Source: an uncultured Polaribacter sp.
GTDB taxonomy: Bacteria > Bacteroidota > Bacteroidia > Flavobacteriales > Flavobacteriaceae
Assembly: GCA_913047375.1 (NCBI GenBank)
Contig: CAJWTV010000006.1
Location: 1 to 62,898, forward strand
DNA: 62,898 nucleotides
Direction: 5' to 3'
The notes beneath the pieces are model-generated. The model made no database searches. It was not told the origin of the DNA and worked only from the letters and a program-made list of their open reading frames with translations. Made by a program: the position numbers and the translations under genes. Shown here one piece after another: positions 54,385 to 62,898 of this stretch (the stretch's first letter is position 1; every line of letters starts with the position of its first letter).

Positions 54385-56517
54385 ATGATAGCAAGGTTTA
54401 AGATTAATATTTCGCTCTTAGTAATTTTACTTTTTTTAAATACTTTTTCAATATTTGCTTCAAAAACTGAAAAAGTAACTGATCCAGAAAAAGACAAAGT
54501 TTTAATTTATGTTTTAAAAAATATATTGACAAGGGGTCATTTTGTAGAAAAAGATTTGAATGATGATTTCTCTGAATTAGTATATAAAAGCTTCATTGAG
54601 GGATTAGACCCAAATAAAAGATATTTTACACAAGAAGATCTTAAAGAGTTTTCTCAATACAAGTTTGAAATTGATAATCAATTAAAAGACAATGATTTAA
54701 CTTTCTATAATCTTGTCTATGGGCGTTTTTTAGAAAAAATGAAGAATGCGAAATTATATTACGGAGAACTTTTAAAAGAGTCCTTTAATTATTCTAAAAA
54801 AGAGACAATAAATATTGATTACGAGAAGGTTCCATTTGCGAAGAATAATATTGAACTAATAGATTATTGGCGTAAACAATTAAAACTAAATACCCTAAGT
54901 AGAATAGAAGATCAGGAAGATCTCCAAAAAAATAAATTAAAAAAGGACGCTAGTTTAAGAATTAAAAAATTTAAGATATTAGAAAAAGATGCTCGCGAAG
55001 AAGTTTTAAAAAATATGAATGATTTGTATTTAAGAATTGAAGAATTAGAACACGATGACTGGTTTTCTACTTTTTTAAACAGTGTCGTTGGTGCTTTTGA
55101 TCCACATACAACTTATATGGCACCAAGAATGAAAGAACGTTTTGATCAAGATATGTCTGGTAAATTAGAGGGTATAGGTGCACGTTTAGTTAAGAAAGGT
55201 ATCTATACTGAGATTTTTGAATTAGTTTCAGGAGGACCGGCATGGAGACAAGGTGAATTAGAAGCTGGTGATATAATTCTAGAAGTTGCCCAAGCAGAAG
55301 AAGAGCCTTTAGATATAGTTGGTATGCGATTAGATGATGCCATTAAATTTATTAAAGGAAAAAAAGGTACAGAAGTTAGATTGACCGTAAAGAAAAAATT
55401 AGATGGCTCAACTAAGATAATCTCTATCACTAGAGATGTTGTTGAATTAGGAGAAACATTTGTAAAGTCAACAATTGTAGAGAAAAATGGTAGAAAATAC
55501 GGATTGATTGATCTACCAAGGTTTTATATCAGTTTTGATGATCTAAACTACAGAGATTCTGCAAAAGATATGGAACAAGAAATTGAACGCCTTAAAGAAG
55601 AAGATATAGATGGATTGTTGATAGACTTGAGAAATAATGGAGGTGGTTCTCTAAAAACTGCAATTGAAATTTCTGGTTTATTTATAAATGAAGGACCGGT
55701 AGTTCAAGTTAAATATAGGGGAGAAAAACCTATGATTAAAAGTGATACGAATTCAGAAACACAGTGGGATGGGGCTGTTGTTGTTTTAGTGAACGAACTT
55801 TCTGCGTCCGCATCAGAAATATTTGCAGCTGCAATGCAAGACTATAAAAGAGCAGTCATTGTTGGCGGTAACCAAACTTTTGGAAAAGGGACAGTTCAGA
55901 GCTTAATACCTATTAATAAATTTTACCCAAATTATAAAACAGATTTAGGAGCTATAAAGATGACAATCCAGAAATTCTATAGAATCAATGGAGGATCTAC
56001 TCAAATAGAAGGTGTTTATTCAGATGTTGCTATGCCTAGTAGATATAGTTACATGAAATTTGGAGAAAGAGATATGGATGGTGCGCTAGTTTGGGATAAA
56101 GTTGCACAAGCAAAATATAAAACTACAGATTCTTATAATAATTTTACTGAAGTCGTCTATAATAGTAAGGTGCGGATTGAAGGTAATGACCGATTTCAAT
56201 TAATCAATGAATATGCAAAATGGTTAAAAGGAAATCAAGAAAATTCTAATTACTCTTTAAATTATAAAGATTTTATAAAAGAAGGGGATGAAAAAGAAAA
56301 AGAAGCAGAACGTTTTAAATCTATCTTTAAATTTGATTCAAAATTAAATTTTTTATCTCCAGAGTATGAAATCTCGTTAATTACAAAAGACTCTACATTA
56401 GGAGAAAAAAGAAATGATTGGCACAATAATTTATCGAAAGATTTATATGTAGCAGAGGCTTTAAATGTTTTAAGCGAATTAAAAATGAGTGATAAAAATA
56501 AAATTATTAAAAACTAA
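54385..56517 (+). CDS. prc: Carboxy-terminal processing protease Prc/Tsp
   Basis: 710 residues. S41A periplasmic serine protease that degrades substrates from the C-terminus. Signal peptide to about residue 25, N-terminal TSPN domain, a PDZ domain (about 250-330: GGPAWRQGELEAGDIILEVA), the protease core with LRNNGGGSLKTA, the serine stretch SASASEIF (473-480) and lysine Lys501 in FGKGTVQ forming the Ser/Lys dyad, and a DUF3340-like C-terminal domain. Probably turns over envelope proteins or PpiD/SurA clients. Confidence 0.94.
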   Translation: MIARFKINISLLVILLFLNTFSIFASKTEKVTDPEKDKVLIYVLKNILTRGHFVEKDLNDDFSELVYKSFIEGLDPNKRYFTQEDLKEFSQYKFEIDNQLKDNDLTFYNLVYGRFLEKMKNAKLYYGELLKESFNYSKKETINIDYEKVPFAKNNIELIDYWRKQLKLNTLSRIEDQEDLQKNKLKKDASLRIKKFKILEKDAREEVLKNMNDLYLRIEELEHDDWFSTFLNSVVGAFDPHTTYMAPRMKERFDQDMSGKLEGIGARLVKKGIYTEIFELVSGGPAWRQGELEAGDIILEVAQAEEEPLDIVGMRLDDAIKFIKGKKGTEVRLTVKKKLDGSTKIISITRDVVELGETFVKSTIVEKNGRKYGLIDLPRFYISFDDLNYRDSAKDMEQEIERLKEEDIDGLLIDLRNNGGGSLKTAIEISGLFINEGPVVQVKYRGEKPMIKSDTNSETQWDGAVVVLVNELSASASEIFAAAMQDYKRAVIVGGNQTFGKGTVQSLIPINKFYPNYKTDLGAIKMTIQKFYRINGGSTQIEGVYSDVAMPSRYSYMKFGERDMDGALVWDKVAQAKYKTTDSYNNFTEVVYNSKVRIEGNDRFQLINEYAKWLKGNQENSNYSLNYKDFIKEGDEKEKEAERFKSIFKFDSKLNFLSPEYEISLITKDSTLGEKRNDWHNNLSKDLYVAEALNVLSELKMSDKNKIIKN

Positions 56518-56540
56518 GATTTTATTTAATTAAAAATATA

Positions 56541-56578
56541 AAAACCTAATATGCTTGTAAAAGATATTAGGTTTTCTA
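56541..56578 (+). terminator. Intrinsic terminator after prc
   Basis: aaaacctaatat (56541-56552) and atattaggtttt (56564-56575) form a 12-bp stem with an 11-nt loop and T-rich tail. It ends 13 bp before the permease ATG at 56592, so read-through or an internal promoter must supply the permease. Confidence 0.85.
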
Positions 56579-56591
56579 TTTTTGTAACAAT

Positions 56592-57671
56592 ATGAATTTA
56601 CAACCAAAATCCCTTTCTCAATTAGCGTTTAAAAAATTTAAACAAAATAAAGTAGGATTGATAAGTTTATTCTTTATTCTTTTCTGTGGATTCATAGCTG
56701 TTTTTTGCTATCATTTAGCTCCTGATAATAGTAATTTTGCAAATCAAATGCATTTAGAAATTCATTCAAAACCACCTGGTTTTAAAGTAAATATGTTAAC
56801 AATTCCTTCAGATGAAAAAAAGGAAAATTCTTTTATTGATTTTATAATTAATGGAAACAAAATTACAGGAACAGAAATTCCAATCCTATCCTATAGTATA
56901 CAAGGAGAGAATTTAGAAATCATACAATATGCAGATGGATTAGCAAAACAATATCCACTTTCAGTAATCAATAATAAACCCAAAATATTTATTAAACAAA
57001 GAAACTTTATTCTTGGGACAGACAAATATGGAAGAGATTTATTAAGTAGGCTTTTAATTGGTACTAGGATTTCTTTTTCTATCGGATTTATTGCCGTCTT
57101 TATTTCACTTTTTATAGGTGTTTTTATAGGTGCATTGGCTGGATATTTTGGAGGAAAAATAGATACCTTTATTATGTGGATTATTAATATTACTTGGTCT
57201 ATACCTACATTACTATTGGTGATAGCAATTACTTTAGCTCTAGGAAAAGGGGTTTGGCAAGTATTTATTGCAGTTGGATTAACTATGTGGGTCGAAGTTG
57301 CAAGAGTAGTGAGGGGACAAGTAATTACTACTAAACAAGAACAATATGTAGAGGCCGCAAAAGCGTTAGGTTTTTCTGATTTTAGAATTATTTTTCGTCA
57401 TATTCTACCCAATATCATGGCTCCTATTATTGTGATTTCAGCAGCAAATTTTGCAGGGGCAATTTTAATAGAAAGTGGATTAAGCTTTTTAGGTATTGGC
57501 GCACAGCCTCCTACTCCTTCATGGGGGGCAATGATAAAAAATCATTATAACTATATTATTTTAGGAAAGCCTTTTTTGGCGATTATCCCAGGTCTCGCAA
57601 TCATGAGTTTAGTAATGGCTTTTATGCTATTAGGTAATTCGTTACGAGATGCACTAGATGTTAAAAATTAA
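56592..57671 (+). CDS. OppC/DppC-like ABC transporter permease (orphan)
   Basis: 359 residues, longer than typical OppC (about 300) because of a polar periplasmic insert (about 60-130) between the first helix and the transport core. The core has the OppC motif GTDKYGRDLLSRLLIGTRIS (about 141-160), the EAA loop VEAAKALGFSDFRIIFRHILPN (about 254-275) and SGLSFLGIGAQPPTPSWGAM (about 296-315). No OppB, solute-binding protein or ATPase gene flanks it. Partner proteins must be encoded elsewhere. It is separated from prc by a terminator and overlaps or abuts the thioesterase gene. Confidence 0.88.
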   Translation: MNLQPKSLSQLAFKKFKQNKVGLISLFFILFCGFIAVFCYHLAPDNSNFANQMHLEIHSKPPGFKVNMLTIPSDEKKENSFIDFIINGNKITGTEIPILSYSIQGENLEIIQYADGLAKQYPLSVINNKPKIFIKQRNFILGTDKYGRDLLSRLLIGTRISFSIGFIAVFISLFIGVFIGALAGYFGGKIDTFIMWIINITWSIPTLLLVIAITLALGKGVWQVFIAVGLTMWVEVARVVRGQVITTKQEQYVEAAKALGFSDFRIIFRHILPNIMAPIIVISAANFAGAILIESGLSFLGIGAQPPTPSWGAMIKNHYNYIILGKPFLAIIPGLAIMSLVMAFMLLGNSLRDALDVKN

Positions 57672-57681
57672 AAAATACAAT

Positions 57682-58131
57682 ATGAGTTTTATCGTAAAAT
57701 TTGCAACAAAATGGTCTGATTTTGATCCAAATAACCATATGCGCCATACTGCATACAATGATTATGCAGCAGAAGTCAGAATTCGTTATTTTGCTGAAAA
57801 TAATTTTTCAATTAAAAAATTTAATAAACATAATATTGGACCAGTATTATTTACAGAAGAAACATCTTTTAGAAAAGAGATTCATTTAGGAGAAAATATT
57901 ACTGTCGATATTAAAATAGCTGGATTATCAAAGAATAATGATCGGTGGAAAATTGTACATCAAATTTTTAATGAAGAAGGAAAACTTTCGGCAATTATAA
58001 AGGTTTATGGAGCATGGATAGATATAGGTAAGAGAAAATTAACTTCATTACCAAATGAAGCGGGAGGATTATTTTTAAATGCAGAAAAAACTCAAGACTA
58101 TGAAGTTATCCCTTTAAAAAGAACTCATTAA
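57682..58131 (+). CDS. Hotdog-fold acyl-CoA thioesterase
   Basis: 149 residues from ATG at 57682, preferred because it leaves an 11-nt gap after the permease stop and begins at MSFIVKFATKWSDFDPN. An upstream start at 57658 would overlap the permease by 14 nt. The 4-hydroxybenzoyl-CoA thioesterase/YbgC-type motif is KWSDFDPNNHMRHTAYNDYA with the catalytic Asp near residue 14, and KEIHLGENITVDIKIAGLS continues the fold. Cleaves acyl-CoA; chain length is unknown. Shares its last four bases (TTAA) with the convergent quinone reductase stop. Confidence 0.88.
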   Translation: MSFIVKFATKWSDFDPNNHMRHTAYNDYAAEVRIRYFAENNFSIKKFNKHNIGPVLFTEETSFRKEIHLGENITVDIKIAGLSKNNDRWKIVHQIFNEEGKLSAIIKVYGAWIDIGKRKLTSLPNEAGGLFLNAEKTQDYEVIPLKRTH

Positions 58132-59108
58132 ATCTCCATATCTATTACTATTTTTCCTTTAACTTTTCTTTGTATCATATCTTCCAAAGCTTTAGAAGTG
58201 TTTTTTAAGGAATATATTCTATCTATATGCGGTTTTAATTCCCCTTTACTAAACCAAGTTAATAGTTGATGAATATTCTCTAAACTCTTTTTTGGCTCCA
58301 TTTGAGCAAAAGCTCCCCAAAAAACACCTACTATACTTGCACCTTTTAATAAAGTTAAATTGACAGGGATTTTAGGGATTTCTCCGTTAGCAAAACCAAT
58401 AATCAAATGTCTTCCTTTCCATGCAATTGCTCTAAAAGCTAGTTCTGTAAATTGACCACCAACAGGATCGTAAATTACATCAACTCCTTTTCCATTTGTC
58501 AATTCTTTTACTCTATTTTTTAAATTTTCAGTAGTATAGTTTATCACTTCATCTGCACCATATTCTTTACATAAATCTAACTTTTCTTCTGTAGAAGCAG
58601 CAGCGATTACTTTTGCACCCATTAGTTTGGAAAGCTCTACTGCTGTTAGGCCAACACCACCAGAGGCCCCTAAAATCAGAATGGTTTCTCCTTTTTTTAA
58701 TTTTGCTCTATCTTTTAGAGCATGATATGAAGTACCATACGCTAGTAAAAAAGCCGATGCATTAACCATAGACATTCCTTTTGGTTTTGGGAAACAATCG
58801 GAAGCTTTTATAATTGCTTTTTCGGCAAATCCTCCAAATGGCGAAAAACCAACAACTTGATCACCAACTTTAATATGAGAAATACTTTCACCTATTTGCT
58901 CTACAATACCAGCAACATCACTCCCCGGTGAAAAAGGAAACTCGGGTCTTAATTGGTATTTTCCTTGAATTATAAGAGTATCAGGGAAATTGACACTACA
59001 TGCTTTTACTGAAATTAAAACCTCATATTTATTTGGTTTTGGCGATAAAACATCAACATATAATAACTCATCTGGCATCCCAAATTTTTCACAAACAATA
59101 GCTTTCAT
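58128..59108 (-). CDS. NADPH:quinone oxidoreductase-like zinc-less MDR protein
   Basis: 326 residues, medium-chain dehydrogenase/reductase without catalytic zinc. GSDVAGIVEQIGESI near residue 61, ILGASGGVGLTAVELSKLMGAKVIAAAS near residue 145 and YGADEVINYTTENL near residue 182. Probably reduces quinones or activated alkenes with NADPH. Cytoplasmic. A single-gene unit; the 141 bp upstream holds no recognised feature. Confidence 0.93.
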   Translation of the reverse strand: MKAIVCEKFGMPDELLYVDVLSPKPNKYEVLISVKACSVNFPDTLIIQGKYQLRPEFPFSPGSDVAGIVEQIGESISHIKVGDQVVGFSPFGGFAEKAIIKASDCFPKPKGMSMVNASAFLLAYGTSYHALKDRAKLKKGETILILGASGGVGLTAVELSKLMGAKVIAAASTEEKLDLCKEYGADEVINYTTENLKNRVKELTNGKGVDVIYDPVGGQFTELAFRAIAWKGRHLIIGFANGEIPKIPVNLTLLKGASIVGVFWGAFAQMEPKKSLENIHQLLTWFSKGELKPHIDRIYSLKNTSKALEDMIQRKVKGKIVIDMEI

Positions 59109-59249
59109 AAAAGTGATTTTAATTAAATCTAAGATATATATTTAATTGTAGTATTAGGATTTTATAGAGAAAATTAAATAGAAAGATCTTTTCATAAAGT
59201 TAATGATAAATGACACTTTCTTATCTCAAAGCAGGAAGAGTTTAAGGTA

Positions 59250-61364
59250 CTATTTTATCATTTTTATTGCGTTTTCTACATTAGTTTCTGGTTGCCTACA
59301 AGATCCATCAACACATACGTATATTACTGTTTCTTTATCATTACTATGACGTCCTTCCATTAAAGGGAGATTACTTATCCCTATTGAGCCTGCAATTAAT
59401 TTATTTGGAATATAGACTTGATTTATCTCTTTAATCTTGTCCAAAGCATCTACTCCAGAAACTGCAACTTCATAGTAATTACTTGAAAAATTAATCATTA
59501 ACTGAAGCCAGTTAGAATATGAAGTTGGGTTTTTTTCTAAATTATGCATTACATTATATAGCATTTTTTTACTTGTTGCTAAATAGTCTGAGTTAGAGTA
59601 ATAATGACTTAGTTTAAATAAATTATTTGCCATTACAGAATTTGAGGACGGGATTGCCTTATCATATATTTCTATTTTTCGGACTATTAGTTTTTCATTC
59701 TTGTTTGATGTAAAAAAGAACATAGCTGATATATTATCATAAAAATGATCAAATGAATATTCCGTTAATTGTTTTGCAATAATCAACCATTTTTCTTCCA
59801 ATGACACTTCATATAAATTGATAAAGGCATCTATAGTATTAGCATAGTCTTCAAAATATCCGGAAGTAGTGCTCTTCCCGTCTTTATAGCTATGATTCAA
59901 CCCTCCGTCTTCTCGAAGTTGATTAGAGATAATAAACTCTGCATTTTTTAGTGCTATTTTTAAATAATGTGGCTCATCTAAAACACGATAAGCATCAATA
60001 TACCCTTTTAACATTAATGCATTCCACGATGTTAAAGCGATATCATCTAATCTAGGACGAATTCTTTTCGATCGTGCTTCTAACAATATTATTTTCCACT
60101 TTTTAACTTTAAATTTCACTTCACTAACTGTCAGATTATAAATTTTAGCTATCTCTTGGTTAGATTTATTACGAATTAATATATAATTTTCTTTTTCCCA
60201 TTGACCGTATGAGTTTATATTAAAATAATCTTGAAAAATATCAAAATCAGTTTTAATTATTTCTTTTAATTCTTCTTTTGTCCATTTATAATATTCGCCT
60301 TCTTTTAATTGACCTTCGATTGTCTTACTATCTGCGTCTAGTGATGAATAGAATGAACCATCGTCGCTTGTCAGTTCTCGTTCTACAAAATCTAGAGTTT
60401 CTTCAATAATATCTTTATATAAATTATTCTTAGTTATTAAGTAAGCATCAGAGTATAAGCTTACTAATTGGCCATTATCATAAAGCATTTTCTCGAAATG
60501 TGGTATATGCCAATTACTATCAATTGAATAACGTGAAAAACCTCCGCCAACATGGTCAAAAATACCTCCAAAAGCCATTTTATTGAGTGTTGTAAAAGTA
60601 TAGTCTATAATTTCTTTATTTTGATTTTGAATTCCATATCTCAATAAAAAATGTGCATTGTTTGGATTAGGAAATTTTTGATTCCCTTTATTACCGCCAA
60701 ATTCCATATCCATTAAATCAGTCCAATTTTCTACAGCTTTATTTATTGTATTAATATCGAAAGCTACTTCTTCTTTATTTAATAAAACTAACTCGTTCTC
60801 ATACATTCCTTTGGTTAATTTTTCCGCAAAATCAATTACTTTTTCTGGATTCTTTTTGTATAAGTTAGAGAGTTGATTTAAAATATTAATCCATTCATTT
60901 TTCTGAAAATATGTTCCGCCAAAAATTGGTCGTCCATCAGGAAGAATAATACAATTTAAAGGCCAACCTCCAGCTTTACCTGTAATTAACTCTACAGCAC
61001 TCATATATACCTGGTCTATATCTGGGCGTTCTTGACGATCAACTTTAATGTTTATAAAATTATCATTCATCATTCTTGCCACTGAATCATTTTCAAAACT
61101 TTCACGCTCCATTACATGACACCAATGACATGCAGAATATCCTACAGAAACGATAACCAATTTATTTTCTTTTTTGGCAAGATCTAATGATTCTTGACTC
61201 CATGCTTTCCAATCGACAGGATTATGTGCATGCTGCAATAAGTATGGGCTAGTTTCGTTAATTAGATCATTTGTATGCTCATAAGAAGCAATATTTCTAG
61301 TAGTTGATTCTTTACAACTTATTAAAAATAATAATGAAATAATTGTGAGAAGTAATCGGTACAT
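59250..61364 (-). CDS. DUF255/YyaL-type thioredoxin-domain lipoprotein
   Basis: 704 residues. Lipoprotein signal (LFLISC, Cys near residue 17). N-terminal thioredoxin-like DUF255 domain with [17 protein letters not shown] (about 37-53) and [16 protein letters not shown] (about 78-93), then a long alpha/alpha-barrel region reminiscent of glycoside hydrolases and of N-acylglucosamine 2-epimerases. A redox role or sugar-related role is possible but unproven. In most bacteria the protein is cytosolic; here it is an exported lipoprotein. Confidence 0.9.
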   Translation of the reverse strand: MYRLLLTIISLLFLISCKESTTRNIASYEHTNDLINETSPYLLQHAHNPVDWKAWSQESLDLAKKENKLVIVSVGYSACHWCHVMERESFENDSVARMMNDNFINIKVDRQERPDIDQVYMSAVELITGKAGGWPLNCIILPDGRPIFGGTYFQKNEWINILNQLSNLYKKNPEKVIDFAEKLTKGMYENELVLLNKEEVAFDINTINKAVENWTDLMDMEFGGNKGNQKFPNPNNAHFLLRYGIQNQNKEIIDYTFTTLNKMAFGGIFDHVGGGFSRYSIDSNWHIPHFEKMLYDNGQLVSLYSDAYLITKNNLYKDIIEETLDFVERELTSDDGSFYSSLDADSKTIEGQLKEGEYYKWTKEELKEIIKTDFDIFQDYFNINSYGQWEKENYILIRNKSNQEIAKIYNLTVSEVKFKVKKWKIILLEARSKRIRPRLDDIALTSWNALMLKGYIDAYRVLDEPHYLKIALKNAEFIISNQLREDGGLNHSYKDGKSTTSGYFEDYANTIDAFINLYEVSLEEKWLIIAKQLTEYSFDHFYDNISAMFFFTSNKNEKLIVRKIEIYDKAIPSSNSVMANNLFKLSHYYSNSDYLATSKKMLYNVMHNLEKNPTSYSNWLQLMINFSSNYYEVAVSGVDALDKIKEINQVYIPNKLIAGSIGISNLPLMEGRHSNDKETVIYVCVDGSCRQPETNVENAIKMIK

Positions 61365-61435
61365 ATATTTGATAATTACATATTATTAGTTAATTATAAA
61401 TCAAAAATAAATGATTTTTACTATTTATTAAAGGA

Positions 61436-62254
61436 TTAATTATTCGATTTGAAAAATTCATTAAAAAATAATAATTGATATTTAATTGAGTTAGACCAAT
61501 ACTCCCAACTGTGTCCTCCGGAACGTTCAGTATAATCATGGGGAATATTCATTTCTACTAATGCATCATGAACTTTCTTATTTACATCATAAAAAAAATC
61601 ATCTACTCCACAATCAAATATGATTTTTAAATCACTTCCTTTTAGCATGGAAACCATATTAATAATTGTATTATTTTCCCAATTATTTTTATAATTCTCA
61701 TAATCTCCTAATCTATCTGGAATATTCCAATCATTTTTAAATGATCGAATATCTAAACCTCCACTCATACTTCCAGCTGCCCCCCAGATATCTTGATGTC
61801 TAAACGCTAAGTACAAAGCTCCGTGTCCACCCATGCTTAAACCTGTTACAACTCGATTAGTTTTATTTTTTATTGTCCTGTAATTACTATCTACCGCATT
61901 AATTAACTCATCAGAAATATATGTTTCATATTTCATTTTTTGATCAATAGGGCTATCGAAATACCAGCTATTAAATCCTCCATCTGGACAAACAATTATA
62001 ATATTAAAAGTATCTGAATATTCTTTTATTATTGGATTATTAGAAATCCAATCTTTATAGTTTCCATCAGCTCCATGTAGTAGGTAAAGCACTGAATAAT
62101 TGTCATTTTTTTTATTATAGTTAGTAGGAGTAATTACTATATTCTTAATCGATTTATTCATGGCATTACTTACCACTATAAGTGTATCTACGTCAGATGC
62201 ATTAGTAGATATTACATTGCAAATTAGAAGTAATAGTAAGTAAAAGTTTTTCAT
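61436..62254 (-). CDS. Exported alpha/beta hydrolase, esterase D/CE1-like
   Basis: 272 residues. Signal peptide to about residue 19 (MKNFYLLLLLICNVISTNA). Esterase motifs: VLYLLHGADGNYKDWISN near residue 56, the nucleophile elbow TGLSMGGHG near residue 138, Asp in IIFDCGVDDFFYD near residue 212 and His in RSGGHSWEYW near residue 245. Related to carbohydrate esterases that remove acetyl or feruloyl groups. It ends 52 bp from the partial GH125 gene, which suggests cooperation on a polysaccharide. Confidence 0.87.
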   Translation of the reverse strand: MKNFYLLLLLICNVISTNASDVDTLIVVSNAMNKSIKNIVITPTNYNKKNDNYSVLYLLHGADGNYKDWISNNPIIKEYSDTFNIIIVCPDGGFNSWYFDSPIDQKMKYETYISDELINAVDSNYRTIKNKTNRVVTGLSMGGHGALYLAFRHQDIWGAAGSMSGGLDIRSFKNDWNIPDRLGDYENYKNNWENNTIINMVSMLKGSDLKIIFDCGVDDFFYDVNKKVHDALVEMNIPHDYTERSGGHSWEYWSNSIKYQLLFFNEFFKSNN

Positions 62255-62306
62255 AATATTTTTGCTTTATGCTATACTTGTGATCCATTCAACTACTTGA
62301 CCTTTA

Positions 62307-62898
62307 TTAATCAAATTTTGATGCTAATATATCTGGATTTTCATTTTTAATTTTAATAATAAGCTCTCCAAATAGCGTATTTGCCCATGCAAACCATGAT
62401 CTATTAAAATCTTCTGGATTATCTTTATGAAATGCTTCGTGCATGAACCCTGTGCCTGCATGCGTGTTTTTTAACATCTTAAGACAATATTTAATTTCTT
62501 CTTTATCAATTGAAGTTAATGCTCGAAGTATAATACCCATTGGCCATATTTTCTCTTTCCCTGTATGGGGGCTTGATTGACCTTCAGCAGCAACTCCTTT
62601 TAAATAGTAAGGATTAGCATCACTTAATAGAAAATTCCTAGTATTCTGGTAGATTGGATCTGAATATTTGTGAACCCCCAAATATGCTAGTGACATAAGA
62701 GAGGGTACATTTGCATCATCCATAAAAATTTTATTTCCAAAACCATCAACTTCATAAGCATAAATATTACCAAACTCTAAATGCTCAACAACACCATGTT
62801 TCTTTATCGCTTGGTCTACTTCATTTGCAAAAGATTCACATTGATCTGCAAAATTACTGTCATTTAAAATATTTTTATAAATACTAGAAAGTTGCTTA
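62307..62898 (-). CDS. GH125 exo-alpha-1,6-mannosidase (5' end outside window)
   Basis: Minus-strand frame open from the window's last base down to the stop, about 197 codons. An internal Met at 62723 is not the start: upstream codons continue with the GH125-like YEVDGFGNKIF and join directly to MDDANVPSLMSLAYLG. Other GH125 blocks follow: YYLKGVAAEGQSSPHTG, WPMGIILRALTS, THAGTGFMHEAF, and RSWFAWANTLFGELI. The family hydrolyses alpha-1,6-mannosides with inverting mechanism. The N-terminal half, signal peptide and any upstream genes are outside the window. Confidence 0.92.
   Translation of the reverse strand, partial: KQLSSIYKNILNDSNFADQCESFANEVDQAIKKHGVVEHLEFGNIYAYEVDGFGNKIFMDDANVPSLMSLAYLGVHKYSDPIYQNTRNFLLSDANPYYLKGVAAEGQSSPHTGKEKIWPMGIILRALTSIDKEEIKYCLKMLKNTHAGTGFMHEAFHKDNPEDFNRSWFAWANTLFGELIIKIKNENPDILASKFD

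Noticed and set aside
22742..62898. Large direct repeats, CRISPR arrays, insertion sequences or phage genes
   Set aside because: Reading both strands shows no transposase, integrase, capsid or Cas genes and no repeat-spacer pattern; the only repeats found are the short ones listed.

Overview
This is AT-rich DNA of a member of the Bacteroidota, most likely a marine-type Flavobacteriaceae. Five things point there: flavobacterial families (DUF4293, DUF1599, DUF4856, a GYDIA-type GHMP kinase), a mevalonate route to isoprenoids, Bacteroidota-style promoters (TAnnTTTG -7 elements), many short-lipobox lipoproteins, and a Rho with a long Asn/Lys-rich insertion. Most of the window is core chromosome. 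I see no insertion sequence, prophage, CRISPR array or rRNA.

Left part (1-10.4 kb): the tail of an unknown gene, a fused B12-dependent acyl-CoA mutase (IcmF), then a compact locus of two surface-type lipoproteins (DUF4856 and imelysin), an HTTM/gamma-carboxylase-like membrane protein and a TonB-dependent receptor. This locus follows a promoter carrying two exact 19-bp operator-like repeats 63 bp apart. It looks like an iron- or metal-responsive uptake system and is the best candidate here for something undescribed.

10.4-32.8 kb: radical SAM YgiQ, a CocE-type hydrolase group, a crotonase/CrcB/DUF1599 run facing a LOG/folP/cdaA run, an ABC exporter with truA, rho, and a long minus-strand envelope run (coaX, outer-membrane protein, TPR protein, lptC, small membrane protein, CNNM/CBS protein, PpiD-like foldase). 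A tRNA-Phe sits at 32859-32931. It is followed by a roughly 3-kb segment (about 33-36.1 kb) that is richer in G+C than its surroundings and may have been acquired.

36.2-46 kb: isoprenoid region. A UbiA prenyltransferase follows mevalonate kinase and diphosphomevalonate decarboxylase. A second block holds class II HMG-CoA reductase and a GHMP kinase that probably fills the phosphomevalonate kinase step. Thiamine pyrophosphokinase, a lipoprotein esterase, a thioredoxin-like protein and a flavoprotein lie between the blocks.

46-62.9 kb: a peptide-scavenging operon (DPP IV, two POT transporters, an exported thioredoxin), lpxB/surE, the protease Prc, an orphan OppC-like permease with a thioesterase, a quinone oxidoreductase, and on the right edge a DUF255 protein, an exported esterase and a truncated GH125 alpha-mannosidase that may be the edge of a polysaccharide-utilisation locus.
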